A stretch of 64,000 nucleotides of DNA from Bos javanicus (Eukaryota > Chordata > Mammalia > Artiodactyla > Bovidae). Shown here one piece after another: positions 11,414 through 23,287 of this stretch. The translations under genes and the position numbers were made by a program. A model generated the notes under the pieces. That model was not told where the DNA came from and made no database searches. It saw nothing but the letters and a program-made list of their open reading frames with translations. The stretch lies in NCBI RefSeq assembly GCF_032452875.1, contig NC_083875.1:78576178-78640177 (forward strand). The letters are read 5' to 3'. The number at the start of each line of letters is the position of its first letter. The first letter of the stretch is position 1.

Positions 11414-14171
11414 TTATCTCTGGACTTTCTATTTTGTTCTATTGATCTATATTTCTGTCTTTTGCCAGTACCATACTGTCTTGATGACTGTAGCTTTGTA
11501 GTATAACCTGAAGTCAGGCAGGGTGAATCCTCCAGTTCCATTCTTTCACAAGATTGTTTGGCTATTCGAGGTTTTTTGTATTTCCATACAAACTGTGAGA
11601 TTATTTGTTCTAGCTCTCTGAAAAATACCGTTGGTAGCTTGATAGGGATTGCATTGAATCTATAGATTGCTTTGGGTAGTATACTCATTTTCACTATATA
11701 GATTCTTCCAATCCATGAACATGGTATATTTCTCCATCTATTTGTGTCCTCTTTGATTTCTTTCATCAGTGTTTTATAGTTTTCTATATAGGTCTTTTGT
11801 TTCTTTAGGTAGAGTTATTCCTAAGTATTTTATTCTTTTCATTGCAATGGTGAATGGAATTGTTTCCTTAATTTCTCCTTCCATTTTCTCATTGTTAGTG
11901 TATATGAATGCAAGGGATTTCTGTGTGCTAATTTTATATCCTGCAATTTTACTATATTCATTGATTAGCTCTTGTAATATTCTGGTGGAATCTTTAGGGT
12001 TTTCTATGTAGAGGATCATGTCATCTGCAAACAGTGAGAGTTTTACTTCCTTTCCAATATGGATTCCTTTTATTTCTTTTTCTTCTCTGATTGCTGTGGC
12101 CAAAACTTCCAAAACTATGTTGAATAGTAGTGGTGAGAGTTGGCATCCTTGTCTTGCTCCTGACTTTAGGGGAAATGCTTTCAATTTTTCACCATTGAGG
12201 ATAATGTTCATTGTGGGTTTATCATATATGGCTTTTATTATGTTGAGGTATGTTCCTTCTATGCTTGCTTTCTGGAAGTTTTATGTTTTTATCATAAATG
12301 GATGTTGAATTTTGTCAAAGGCTTTCTCTGCATCTATTGAGATAATAATATGGGTTTTATCTTTCAATTTGTCAATGTGGTGTATTACATTGATTGATTT
12401 GCAGATATTCAAGAATCCTTGCATCCCTGGAATAAAGCCCACTTGGTCATGATGCATGATCTTTTTAATATGTTGTTGGATTCTGTTTGCTAGAATTTTG
12501 TTAAAGATTTTTGCATCTATGTTCATCAGTGATATTGGCCTGTAGTTTTCTCTTTTTGTGACATCTTTGTCTGGTTTTGGTATTAGGGTGATGGTGGCTT
12601 CATAGAACGAGTTTGGAAGTTTACCTTCCTCTGCAATTTTCTGGAAGAGTTTGAGTAGGATAGGTGTTAGCTTTTCTCTAAATTTTTGGTACAATTCAGC
12701 TGTGAAGCCATCTGGTCCTGGGCTTTTGTTTTTTGGAAGATTTATGATTACAGTTTTGACTTCTGTGCTTGTGATGGGTCTGTTAAGATTTTCTATTTCT
12801 TCCTGGTTCAGTTTTAGAAAGTTATGCTTTTCTAAGAATTTGTCCATTTCTTCCAAGTTGTCCACTTTATTGGCATATAGTTGCTGATAGTAGTCTCTTA
12901 TGATCCTTTGCATTTCTGTGTTGTCTGTTGTGATTTCTCCATTTTCATTTCTAATTTTGTTGATTTGATTCTTCTCCCTTGTTTCTTGATGAGTCTGGCT
13001 AGTGGTTTGTCTATTTTATTTATCTTCTCAAAGAATGAGCTTTTAGCTTTGTTGATTTTGGCTATGGCCTCCTTTGTTTCTTTTGCATTTATTTCTGCTC
13101 TAATTTTTATGATTTCTTTCCTTCTACTAACCATGGGGTGCTTCAGTTCTTCTTTTTTTCTAGTTGCTTTAAGTGTAGAGTTATGTTATTTGTTTTCTCC
13201 CCTGTTTCTTGACGTAGGCTTGTATTGCTATGAACCTTCCTCTTAGCACTGCTTTTACTGAATTCCACAGGTTTTGGGTTGTTATGTTTTCATTTTCATT
13301 CATTTGTATGCATATTTTGATTTCTTTTTTTATTTCTTCTGTGATTTGTTGGTTATTCAGTAGTGTGTTGTTTAGCCTCCATATGTTTGTATTTTTAATA
13401 GTTTTTTTTTTCCTGTAGTTGACATCTAATCTTACTGCATTGTGATCAGAAAGATGCTTGAGATGATTTCAATTCTTTTGAATTTACCAAGGCTAGATTT
13501 ATGGCCCAGGATGTGATCTATCCTAGAGAATGTTCTGTATGTATTTGAGAAAAAGGTGAAATTCATTGTTTTGGGGTGAAATGTCCTATAGATATCAATT
13601 AGGTCTAACTGGTCCATTGTATCATTTAAAGTTTGTGTTTCCTTGCTAATTTTCTGTTTCATTGATCTATCCATAGGTGTGAGTGGGGTGTTAAAGTCTC
13701 CCACTATTATTGTGTTACTATTAATTTCCCCTTTCATACTTGTTAGCATTTGTCTTACATATTGTGATGTTCCTATGTTGGGTGCATATATATTAATAAT
13801 TATTATATCTTTTTGGATTAATACTTTGATCATTATTTAGTGTCTTTCTTTGTCTCTTTTTACAGCCCTTATTTCAATGTCTATTTTATCTGATATGAGT
13901 ATTACTCCAGCTTTCTTTTGGTCTCCATTTGTGTGAAATATCTTTTTCCAGACCTGTACTTTCAGTCTGTATATGTCCATAGGTTTGAGGTGGGTGTCTT
14001 GTAGACATCATATATAGAGGTCTTGTTTTGTATCCATTCAGCCAGTCTTTGTCTTTTGGTTGGGGCATTCAACCCATTTATATTTAAGGTAATTATTGAT
14101 AAGTATGAGCCCATTGCCATTTACTTTGTTGTTTTGGGTTCGAGTTTATAAGCCTTTTCTCTGTTTCCCAT

Positions 14172-15056
14172 CTAGAGAAGATCCTTTAGCATTTGTTGAA
14201 GAGCTGGTTTGGTGGTGCTGAATTCTCTGTGCTTTTGCTTGTCTGTAAAGCTTTTGATTTCTCCTTCATATTTGAGTGAGATCCTTGTTGGGTACAGTAA
14301 TCTGGGTTGTAGGTTTTTCTCTTTCATCACTTTAAGTATGTCCTGCCATTCCATTCTGGCTTGAAGAATTTCTATTGAAAGATCAGCTGTTCTCCTTATG
14401 GGGATCCTCTTGTGAGTTATTTGTTGTTTTTCCCTTGCTGCTTTTAATATTTGTTCTTTGTGTTTGATCTTTGTTAATTTGATTAATATGTGTCTTGGGG
14501 TGTTTCACCTTGGGTTTATCCTGTTTGGGACTCTCTGGGTTTCTTGAACTTGGGTGGCTATTTCCTTCCCTATTTTAGGGAAGTTTTCAACTATTATCTC
14601 CTGAAGTATTTTCTCATGGCTTTTCTTTTTGTCTTCTTCTTCTGGGACTCCTATGATTTGAGTGTTGGGGCATTTAACATTGTTCCAGAGGTCTCTGAGG
14701 TTGTCCTCATTTCTTTTAATTCTTTTTTCTTTTTTCCTCTCTACTTCATTTATTTCCACTATTCTACCTTCCACCGCACTTACCCTATCTTCTGCCTCAG
14801 TTATTCTACTGTTGATTCCCTCCAGAGTGCTTTTGATCTCAGTTATTACATTATTCATTATTGATTGACTTTTTTATTTCTTCTAGATCCTTGTTAAACT
14901 TTTCTTGCATCTTGTCAGTCCTTGTCTCCAGACTATTTATCTGTAACTCTATTTTGTTTTCAAGATTTTGGGTCATTTTTACTATCATTATTCTGAATCC
15001 TTTTTCAGGTAGACTCCCTATCCCCTATTCTTTTGTTTGTTTTGGTGGGCTTTTAT
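14172..15056 (-). pseudogene. L1 ORF1 remnant
   Basis: The frame at 14505-14858 has the coiled-coil to RRM transition of L1 ORF1p (ITEAEDRVSAVEGRI; NNVKCPNTQIIGVPEEE). The frame at 14172-14354 is the C-terminal domain (LKVMKEKNLQPRLLYPTRIS). The N-terminal part up to about 15056 is recognisable but has stops. The intact protein would be an RNA-binding chaperone in the L1 particle. Confidence 0.82.
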
Positions 15057-15625
15057 CATGTCCCTTTACCTGCTGAATATTTCTCTGCCTTTTCATCTTG
15101 TTTAGGTTGCTGTGTTTGCGGTGGCCTTTTTGTATGCTGGAAGTTTGTGGTTCCTCTTTATTGTGGAGGTTCCTCCCTATGGGTGCGGTTGAACAAGTGG
15201 CTTGTCAAGGTTCCTGGTTAGGGAAGCTTGCATTGGTGTTTTGGTGGGTGGAGCTGGATCTCGTCTCTCTGGAGTGCAATGAAGTGTCCAGTAGTGAGTT
15301 TTGTGGTGTCTATGGTTTGGTGTGATTTTTGGCCGCCTGTATTTTTGTGCTTAAGGTTATGTTCCTGCATTTTTGGAGAATTAGCTTGATATATCTTTCT
15401 CTGAAACTTGTTGACTCTTGGGTGGAGCTTGGTTTCAGTGTAGCTATGGAGGCTTTTGGATGAGCTCTTGTCACATAATGTTCCCTGGTGTCAGGAGTTT
15501 TCTGTTCTCAAGTTTTGGATTTAAGCCTCCTGCCTTTGGCTTTCAGTCTTATTCTTACAGTAGCCTCAAGACTTCTCCATCCATACAGCACCAATGATAA
15601 AACATATAGGTTAATGGTGAAAAGA

Positions 15626-16055
15626 TTCTCCACAGTGGGGGACACCCAGAGAGGTTCACAGAGTTACATGGAGAAGAGAAGAGGGAGGAGGGAGATAGAG
15701 GTGACCAGGAGGAGAAGAGGGAAAATCAAAAGGGGAGAGGGCAATCTAGCCAGTAATCAATTCCCTATTTGCTTTCCACAGTCTGGAACACTCAGAGAGG
15801 TTCATGGAGTTACATAGAGAAGAGAAGAAGGAGGAAGGAGATAGAGGTGACTAGGAGGAGAGGAGGGGGAGTCAAAAGGAGAGAGACCAATCTAGCCTGT
15901 GATCAGTTCCCTGAGTGTTCTCCACAGCCCAGAACACCCAAAGAGATTCACAGAGTTAAGTAGAGAAGAGAAGGGGAGGGAGGAGATAGAGGTGACCTGC
16001 AGGAGAAAAAGGAGAGTCAAAAGCAGAGAGAGCAATCAAGCCAGTAATCACACTC
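15626..16055 (-). repeat. Three 146-bp tandem repeats in the L1 5'UTR
   Basis: The unit beginning TTCTCCACAG then CAC(C/T)CA(G/A)AGAG recurs with its CAC at 15643, 15789 and 15935, an exact 146-bp period. Each unit contains an AGAGAAGAG-rich purine tract and ends near CAATC(T/A)AGCC. Internal promoter monomers of this kind are known from other L1 5'UTRs; here the role is inferred from position. Confidence 0.85.
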
Positions 16056-17900
16056 CTAAGTAAAAATGGGTACTGAATATTGGATTATTAAAGGTACAGA
16101 ATTGATAACAAATACAAAAAAGCAAAGATTAAAGATCTAGTGGTTAGACTTTCAAAAACACAATATTTTTAAAAAAATCACAAGTTATAAAAAATATATA
16201 TGAAATTTGCTTTAAAAATAGGGTCCTTTTTTTGCAAAGTAATAGTAGGTTTTATAATTAAAAATAAAGGAGTAATAAAGAACTTAAAAATAAAAAAAAT
16301 AAAAAATGATAATAGTGAAATATATCTAGGAATTTCTCTGGAACTATTGGGGGCAGTGTGGGGTCATCTCAGTTTCAGATAGTTCCTTGTTCCAGCTTAT
16401 ACTTCTTCTCAAGGTCTATAGGTCCCTTCCGATGTAGCCAATGCTAACTACAGGGCTTTAATCTGTTGCACCTGTCACTTTCCAAGCAGTTCCCTCTTCT
16501 TTGTTTATTTTGGCTTCCTCTATTTGCAAGTCTCTTCAGTATGTAACTTCCGCCCTGACACAAGGGGGCGAAGGTGGTCATTTATTTAGGCTCAGTTGTT
16601 CAATTATGTTGTGGGGAGGGAGGAACACTGCAAACAAATATCACTGGCATGTGTGGGAAGTGCTCTCAGTGTCTGGGCCACACTGGGTTAGCCTCCGCTC
16701 ACGGCGTGTGTGCTTTCCCATTCTAGACTGCTCAGGCTCCAGGTTGCTCTGCAGGGGAACTGTCTAAGGTGGGCCCTGGGTTGTGTGCACTTCCCAGGTC
16801 TAAGCCGCTCAGGTTCATGTTCTCGGGTATTCCACAAAGGCACAGACTCGGTTGGGCCTGCGTTTTGTGCCCTTCCCAGGTCCAAGCAGCTCAGGCAACC
16901 AGGTGCTTGGCAAGGGCACACTCCCCAGGTGGGCGGTACATCTTATCACCTCTCCGGTCCCAGCTGCTTGGTTTCCTCGGTGCACAGCAGGAGCACCGTC
17001 TCAGGTGTCCCATGTGTCTCCTCTGGGGACATGATCTCTGACTGCACCTCTCCTGGAGGATGTCAACTGTCCAGGATCCAAGGAAGATTTGGTAGCAAGT
17101 GGGAGCCTGCTCGCAGTTTGGTAGAGGATGCTGTCTCTGGGGCTGAGTTTGCCCCTTGCCTTCCAGCTCTGGCTGTCGCCCGCCTGCCTCCCTGCCTCTG
17201 GTGGAGAATGGGCCAGTCTGGTGCCCGCTAGCTCTCCTCTGGTATTTGCTCAGTCCTTTGTTCTGTGAGCGTGTCCAGCAGTGCCTTAGGTTAGAGATTT
17301 TCTCGGGAAAGTTCTCTCTCTCTTTTTCTTCTTTTTTTTCCCCCTTGTTTTCCCTCTCTCTGGCAATCCCACTGTTTGGGTTGCTATCTCATGTTAGCTC
17401 CCTCAGATTGTCCTCAGGGCACTCAGGCCTGGTCCTTACCCTAAGCAATGCAGCCTGCACCTCCCTGTTTAGTCCCCACTTGCTGGTGGCAAATGTGAGC
17501 ATCTGGGCTACTTCTCCACTGGGAGTTGCAGTTAGGCATGTAATCTGTGGGTTTTATTTATTTTTTCCTCCTGGTTATGTTGCCTTCTGAGATTCCAAAA
17601 CTCCCCACAGACCTGCCAGTAAGAGAGTTTCCTGGTGTTTGGAAACTTCTCCTCTTTTATGACTCCCTCCCTGAGACAGGTCCCTGCCCCTAACTCTTTT
17701 GTCTCTCTTTTTATCTTTTATATTTTGTCCTATCTCCTTTTGAAGACAATGGGCTGTCTTTCTGGGTGCCTGGTGTCCTCTTCCAGTGTTCAGAAGTTGT
17801 TTTGTGGTATTTTCTCAGTGTTCAAATGATCTTTCAATGAATTTGTGGGGGAGAAAGTGATCTCCCCATCCTATTCCTCAGCCATCTTAGGACCGCTCCC

Positions 17901-18252
17901 TGGAGAAGACTCTTGAGGGTCCCTTGGACTACAAGGAGATCCAACCAGTCCATCCTTAGGGAAATCAGTCCTGAATATTCATTGGAAGGACTGATGCTGA
18001 AGCTGAAACTCCAAAACTTTGGCCACCTGATGCAAAGAACTGACTCACTGGAAAAGACCCTGATGCTGGGAAAGATTGAAGGCAAGAGGAGAAGGGGATG
18101 ACAGAGGATGAGATAGCTGGATGGCACCACTGACTCAATGGACATGAGTTTGAGTAAACTTTGGGAGTTGGTGATGGACAGGGAGGCCTGGTGAGCTGTC
18201 GTCCATGGGATTACAAACAGTCAGACATGACTGAGCAACTGAACGGAACTGA
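17901..18252 (+). mobile_element. BovB fragment, right half of the copy split by L1
   Basis: It resumes BovB at TGGAGAAGACTCTTGAG and runs to the 3' end (GACATGACTGAGCAACTGAACGGAACTGA). Its first bases, TGGAGAAGACTCTT, resemble TTGAAGATTCTT at 8111-8122, consistent with a diverged L1 target duplication of about 12 bp. Confidence 0.88.
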
Positions 18253-18484
18253 TGAGGTAAATTGGACATGGTCAAGCAAGAGATGGCCAGAATGAATCTT
18301 AACATCTTAGATGAGAATGGGCTAGTTTAATTTAGATGACCTTTGTATCTACTACTCTGGGCAAGAAACCCTAGAAAAAAATGGAGTAGCCCCTATAGTT
18401 AACAAAAAGAGTCTGAAACGCAGTACTTGGATATAACCTCAAAAACAACAGAATGATCTTGATTCATTTCCAAGGCAAATTATT

Positions 18485-18780
18485 CAGTCAATCCTAAAGG
18501 AAATCAACCCTGAGTATTCAATGCAAGGACTGATGCTGAAGCTGAAGGTCCAATATTTTGGCCACATGATGTGAAGAGCTGACTCATTGGGAAAGACCCT
18601 GGTGCTGGGAAAAATTGAAGGAGAAGGAGGGTACAGAGGATGAGATGATTAAATAGTATCACTGACTCAAGCGAGGTGAATTTTAGCAAACTCTGTGAGA
18701 TAGTGGAGAACAGAGGAGCCTGGCGTGCTTCAGTCCATGGGATCACAAAGAGTAGGACAGGACTTAGTGACTGAACAATA
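18485..18780 (+). mobile_element. Diverged BovB 3' fragment
   Basis: CAGTCAATCCTAAAGGAAATC through CACAAAGAGTAGGACAGGACTTAGTGACTGAACAA aligns to the BovB 3' region with many changes, so it appears older than its neighbours. Confidence 0.8.
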
Positions 18781-19606
18781 ACAGCCATCATATAAAGACT
18801 AAAGACTCGATATGTAGGAGGTGCACAACTAACATCAGTTCAATTCTTTACATATTTTACTAGTTTTATCCAAAGTTGCTTTTTTTTTTTGAGTGTCCAC
18901 CATGCATATATCACTAGGCACCTAACCTTCCTTCATACCTGAATTTTTAGCACTGCAGCATGCTGGTAAATGCCTTCTACTGTGCTCCTAATCTCTGAAT
19001 GATCAACTTCTCTAATAAGCAGTACAAACTTCCATGAATGGTAACATCTGAGGAAATGTTCCAGTCAACTGGAACACTGGTTATTTTATTCACTGTTATC
19101 AAAGGCTTCCTAATGTATATGAAGTCACCCTCTGGTCTAGAGTTTATAACCAGTGAAACATAAGTGAATCTTCCCTGCCTATTCTTTGTTGGACTGTAGA
19201 TAATGCAGATACAGCTAAGTGATCCAACAGCTGGTTTTGTGAAAAAAAAAATCTTGTAGGAGTTTAGTTTTTGTTATTTTTCTGTTTCACTTAGAAATGT
19301 GTATATGGAAAAATGGCAATTGTTTTGGTAAAGACTTCTAATGAAATGTTTGGCTGCTTGATTTAAAAAAGTGACTTGCATCTTCTTCCAAGTAGCTTGC
19401 TGATCTTCTCATTAGGCTAGTGAGGGAGAAAGAGGGCTGGAAGAATGAGTCAGATTTCTACCTCAGACAATCAGATTCATGATGACAGATTTCTACCTCA
19501 GACAATCAGATTCATGATGACAGCATTAACAGGAGAGACCATCTCAGAAGCCTGTTTTAGGAGGAGGTGGGAGCAGTGTTTTTTTATAAGGAGTCCTATG
19601 TGTACA
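18781..19606. other. Intergenic, no gene; contains a 35-bp tandem duplication
   Basis: Apart from the duplication at 19451-19520, listed separately, nothing was recognised. Confidence 0.45.
19451..19520. repeat. Perfect 35-bp tandem duplication
   Basis: Two identical units starting CAGATTTCTACCTCAG lie at 19451-19485 and 19486-19520, followed by CAG. No known repeat family is involved. Confidence 0.9.
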
Positions 19607-20485
19607 TGTCACCCTGTTTATTTAACTTATATGCAGAGTACATCATGAGAAATGCTGGACTGGAAGAAACACAAGCTGGAATAAAGATTGCCGGGAGAAA
19701 TATCAATAACCTCAGATATGCAGATGACACCACCCTTATGGCAGAAAGTGAACAGGAACTCAAAAGCCTCTTGATGAAAGTGAAAGTGGAAAGTGAAAAA
19801 GTTGGCTTAAAACTCAACATTCAGAAAATGAAGATCATGGCATCTGGTCCCATCACTTCATGGGAAATAGATGGGGAAACAGTGTCAGACTTTATTTTTC
19901 TAGGCTCCAAAATCACTACAGATGGTGACTGCAGCCATGAAATTAAAACATGCTTACTCCTTGGAAGGAAAGTTATGACCAGCCTAGATAGCATATTCAA
20001 AAGCAGAGACATTACTTTGCCAACAGAGGTCCGTCTATGGTTTTTCCTGTGGTCATGTATGGATGTGAGAGTTGGACTGTGAAGAAGGCTGAGTGCCGAA
20101 GAGTTGATGCTTTTGAACTGTGGTGTTGGAGAAGACTGTTGAGAGTCCCTTGGACTGCAAGGAGATCCAACCAGTCCATTCTGAAGGAGATCAGCCCTGG
20201 GATTTCTTTGGAAGGAATGATGCTAAAGCTGAAACTCCAGTACTTTGGCCACCTCATGTGAAGAGTTGACTCATTGGAAAAGACTGATGCTGGGATGGAT
20301 TGGGGGCAGGAGGAGAAGGGGATGACAGAGGATGAGATGGCTGGATGGCATCACTGACTCAATGCACGTGAGTCTGAGTGAACTCCGGGAGTTGGTGATG
20401 GACAGGGAGGCCTAGCGTGCTGCGATTCATGGGGTCACAGAGTCGGACATGACTGAGCGACTGATCTGATCTGATCTGATCTGAT
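19607..20485 (+). mobile_element. 5'-truncated BovB with (CTGAT)n tail
   Basis: It starts inside the RT region (TGTCACCCTGTTTATTTAAC), contains the YADD codons, and ends in CTGAT repeats at 20461-20485. The frame from 19567 stays open to 20082, then breaks. The pentamer tail matches that of the nested copy at 9947. Confidence 0.92.
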
Positions 20486-22189
20486 GCATACATGCAAGGA
20501 TTTTGTAGGGAGTTGAGAATCAGAGGCGCATTTCCATGGGTTATTTGGTGGGGCTTTTGGGTAGAGATAAACCATGTTTCCCATCTTGGGCTAGAAATGG
20601 ATCTTTCATAAATATTTATAGGATTTGTTTCACATTCACAGCATTTTTATGATGACTAAGTCTTTTTATAACACATCTGTGCCATTGAGAAACCAAATTT
20701 AGTCCAGTTGGGGGGTGTGGCCAAGGAAGAGTTGTGTTTCTGGGTCATCTCCTCATGATGTAACTGAATTTCTTAATTGTAAGTTCTTTTCTGTACTATG
20801 AAGAAAGATGACTGGAAAATTGCATTTTCTAGAAGCTATGGGCATCTTATGCTCTCAGGTTTAGCTTCTTAAAAGGGAGGGATTTAGTGGGAGACGAGTT
20901 TCCCTCTTTTTGTGGCTCTATTTGAGAATAAAAATTATTTCATGTTTAAGAAATGGGAGGGGAGAATTGAAGTCTTAATAATTTACAGTGTACAACCATT
21001 ACACTCAGTGAATAATTTTAAGCATGATATCAGTTAAGTAACAAGAAAAATAACTGACAAAACATATGGGATCACACCACTGCAGCTGTAAGAGCAACTT
21101 TCAGTTGTGTAGAAATTTCAGGATCCCTCTGAATGCTGACAAGTTATATTTTACTGGTATTTCCTGCAAATAAAACTTCCATATAGAACCTTCTGTGACC
21201 CACACTCCAGTTACTTTAATCCCATGTTGCCTCTTATCCCAACTCCTCTTTAGTCTTTCAGCAGATAACTTCCACTTTCAGGAAGAGGGCCTTGACAAAG
21301 ATTTGTGCAGCAGGGACTTGCTGTGTGCTCAGCAAATCCATTCTACCTGGGCACTCAGCTGAATGGCATTCCCTAGCCCACATGCTTGTAGGTACAATCC
21401 TGTGAGTAGTGCTGGAGAAACTGATGCATGCTGCTCCCGAGTGACCTGGAAGGCACCCTGTTTCCATTCAGTATATTCCCTCTTTGCTGCTGTTTTCAGT
21501 TGAGTGATGCTGGAGCAAGTATGTATAGAAGATGGAGTACATGAGCCTAAAGGAGCCTGGATCCTCTGAGTCACCATGGGAGAAGATTCATCCAATCAGG
21601 AATGCCTGCTTTGGACTTGGCATAGTGAGCAATCAACTTCTATTGTGTTAGAACACTTGGAACTAGGGGTTGTTTTTTAGAGCATTTAGCTTGTCCTGGC
21701 TAATACACTGAGCCACTCACTCCACTGTCTTTGTGAGCATTCATTATTCATCAACTAATCTCTAAGGCAGGTGACTCACAGTTCACTTAACGTGAGGGAA
21801 AGTCCTGAACCGATGGGATTTTGGGGAATGACAAAGACGCTTTTGTTCCTGGGATGTTTGATTTAGTCTCTTCTGAGGCCACTGGATTAGTCAGTAATTG
21901 TGAAATCTACTGTATAGGGTTGTTTTAAGTGCAATCCAGTTTGGAAGGAAGGAGAAGGGCTTGGATTTTCAATTCAGGTGCAGGGATGCACAGTGTGCTA
22001 TGTTCTGTTGCAAAGTGTAGCATGAATGATATACTACTATTTATATTTAATGTGCTGCAATTTATTTTAATTTCTAAGGATAATTTTAAATTTTGACCAT
22101 TATTCAAAAAAAATCTATAGGGAATATAACTTGTTTGTGTTTTTTCTTTCCAGTAACTTTAAATAAAGTTTTTTTTCCCCTTATAAAAA
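20486..22189. other. Intergenic, no recognised gene or repeat
   Basis: This is mostly unique-looking sequence. Short frames at 21258-21595 (minus) have no recognisable domain. Confidence 0.4.
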
Positions 22190-22545
22190 AAATTTCATTT
22201 TGATATAGTTACAGACTCAGAGGAAATTGAAAAGAAATATGCAAGGAGGTTCCATGGGCCTCCTTGCCTCCCCTTGGCCCAGTATTTATATCTTGCATAA
22301 CTATAGAACTATATCAAAACCAGGGCATTGACTTTGGTACAATTTACAGAGCTGATACAGGTTTCACCAGTTATAGTTACTCTCATCTGTGTTTGCGTTG
22401 TGTGTGTGTGTGTAGTTGAATGCATTGTATCATACATGTAGCTGTGTGTAACTACCATTCATATTCAAGATATAGAATTGCACCATTACCACAGGAATCC
22501 TTCATACTCATTCCTGTGATTATACCCACCCTCCAATCCTTAACA

Positions 22546-22653
22546 TTCTTCCCTCTGCCAATCCTTAACCCTTGGCAACCACCAATCTGTTCTATCTCTT
22601 TCTTCCCTCTGCCAATCCTTAACCCTTGGCAACCACCAATCTGTGTTCCATCT
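22546..22653. repeat. 54-bp tandem duplication inside the old L1
   Basis: The segment starting TTCTTCCCTCTGCCAATCC occurs at 22546 and 22600. The first 45 bases are identical in both copies. Confidence 0.9.
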
Positions 22654-23024
22654 CTACAGTTTTGTTATTTTGAGAATATTATACAAAGGGCATCATACAG
22701 CATTTGACTTTTTGAGATTGACTTTTTGTCACTTGACATAATTCCCTTGAGGTCCATCCAAGTTGTTGTGTGTATCCACAGTTTCATAGCTGATCCTTTT
22801 TTATGGCTGAAGTATTCCATGGTGTACTTATACCACAGTTTGTTTAACAATTAACCTGCTGAAGGGATTTTTGGCTATTATGAATAAAACTGCTAGTAAT
22901 GGTCAAGTAAAAGTTTCTGTGTGAACATAGGTTCTAATTTCACTGGAATGAATACCCAAAAGTGCAATTGCTGTGTCATTTTATAAGTACATTTTTAATT
23001 TTAGAGGAAACTGCCAAACTATAT

Positions 23025-23287
23025 GGCACCCCACTCCAGTACTCTTGCCTGGAAAATCCCATGGATGGAGGAGCCTGGTAGGCTGCAGTCCATGGGGTCA
23101 CTAAGAGTCGGACACGACTGAGCAGCTTCACTTTCATTTTTCACTTTCATGCATTGGAGAAAGAAATGGCAACCCACTCCAGTGTTCTTGCCTGGAGAAT
23201 CCCAAGGATGGGGAGCCTGATGGGCTGCCGTCTATGGGGTCGCACAGAGTCAGACACGACTGAAGCGACGCAGCAGCAGCAGCAGCA
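23025..23287 (+). mobile_element. BovA2 SINE with perfect target duplication
   Basis: A complete dimer ends in a GCAGCAGCAGCAG tail. The 12-bp duplication GCCAAACTATAT flanks it at 23013-23024 and 23288-23299. It is inserted in the old L1. Confidence 0.95.

Larger units (their letters stand above)
8876..14068 (-). pseudogene. L1 ORF2 remnant (endonuclease-RT), in pieces
   Basis: From the N-terminal side: the piece at 13886-14068 carries the start of the AP-like endonuclease; 13432-13833 carries GDFNTPL and the SRIDHILGHK endonuclease motif; 12281-12913 holds the RT fingers with NKSPGPDGFTAELYQ and the box A region ISIDAEKAFDKIQHPF; 11774-12211 holds the FADD catalytic box. C-terminal pieces at 9472-9843, 9242-9460 and 8876-9205 end near the YTMEYYSSIKKN motif. 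Frameshifts separate most pieces and a BovB interrupts at 9947-11413. Confidence 0.88.
8121..17900 (-). mobile_element. Full-length bovine-type L1, minus strand, with nested BovB insertions
   Basis: The 3' end is the poly-T at 8121-8128 and AAATTTTAATTGGAGGC, typical of the bovine L1 tail. The 5' end is at about 17900 with the reverse of GGGAGCGGTCCTAAGATGGC. In order from right to left are a 5'UTR of about 2.8 kb with 146-bp tandem repeats, ORF1 remnants, ORF2 endonuclease, RT and C-terminal parts, and the 3'UTR. Subtracting the two BovB insertions leaves roughly 7.95 kb, which fits a full-length element. Both ORFs are broken, so it is inactive. Confidence 0.9.

Noticed and set aside
15488..17590. 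Plus-strand frames of up to 173 codons
   Set aside because: They run antisense across the L1 5'UTR, which is GC-rich and repeat-derived; no domain is seen.
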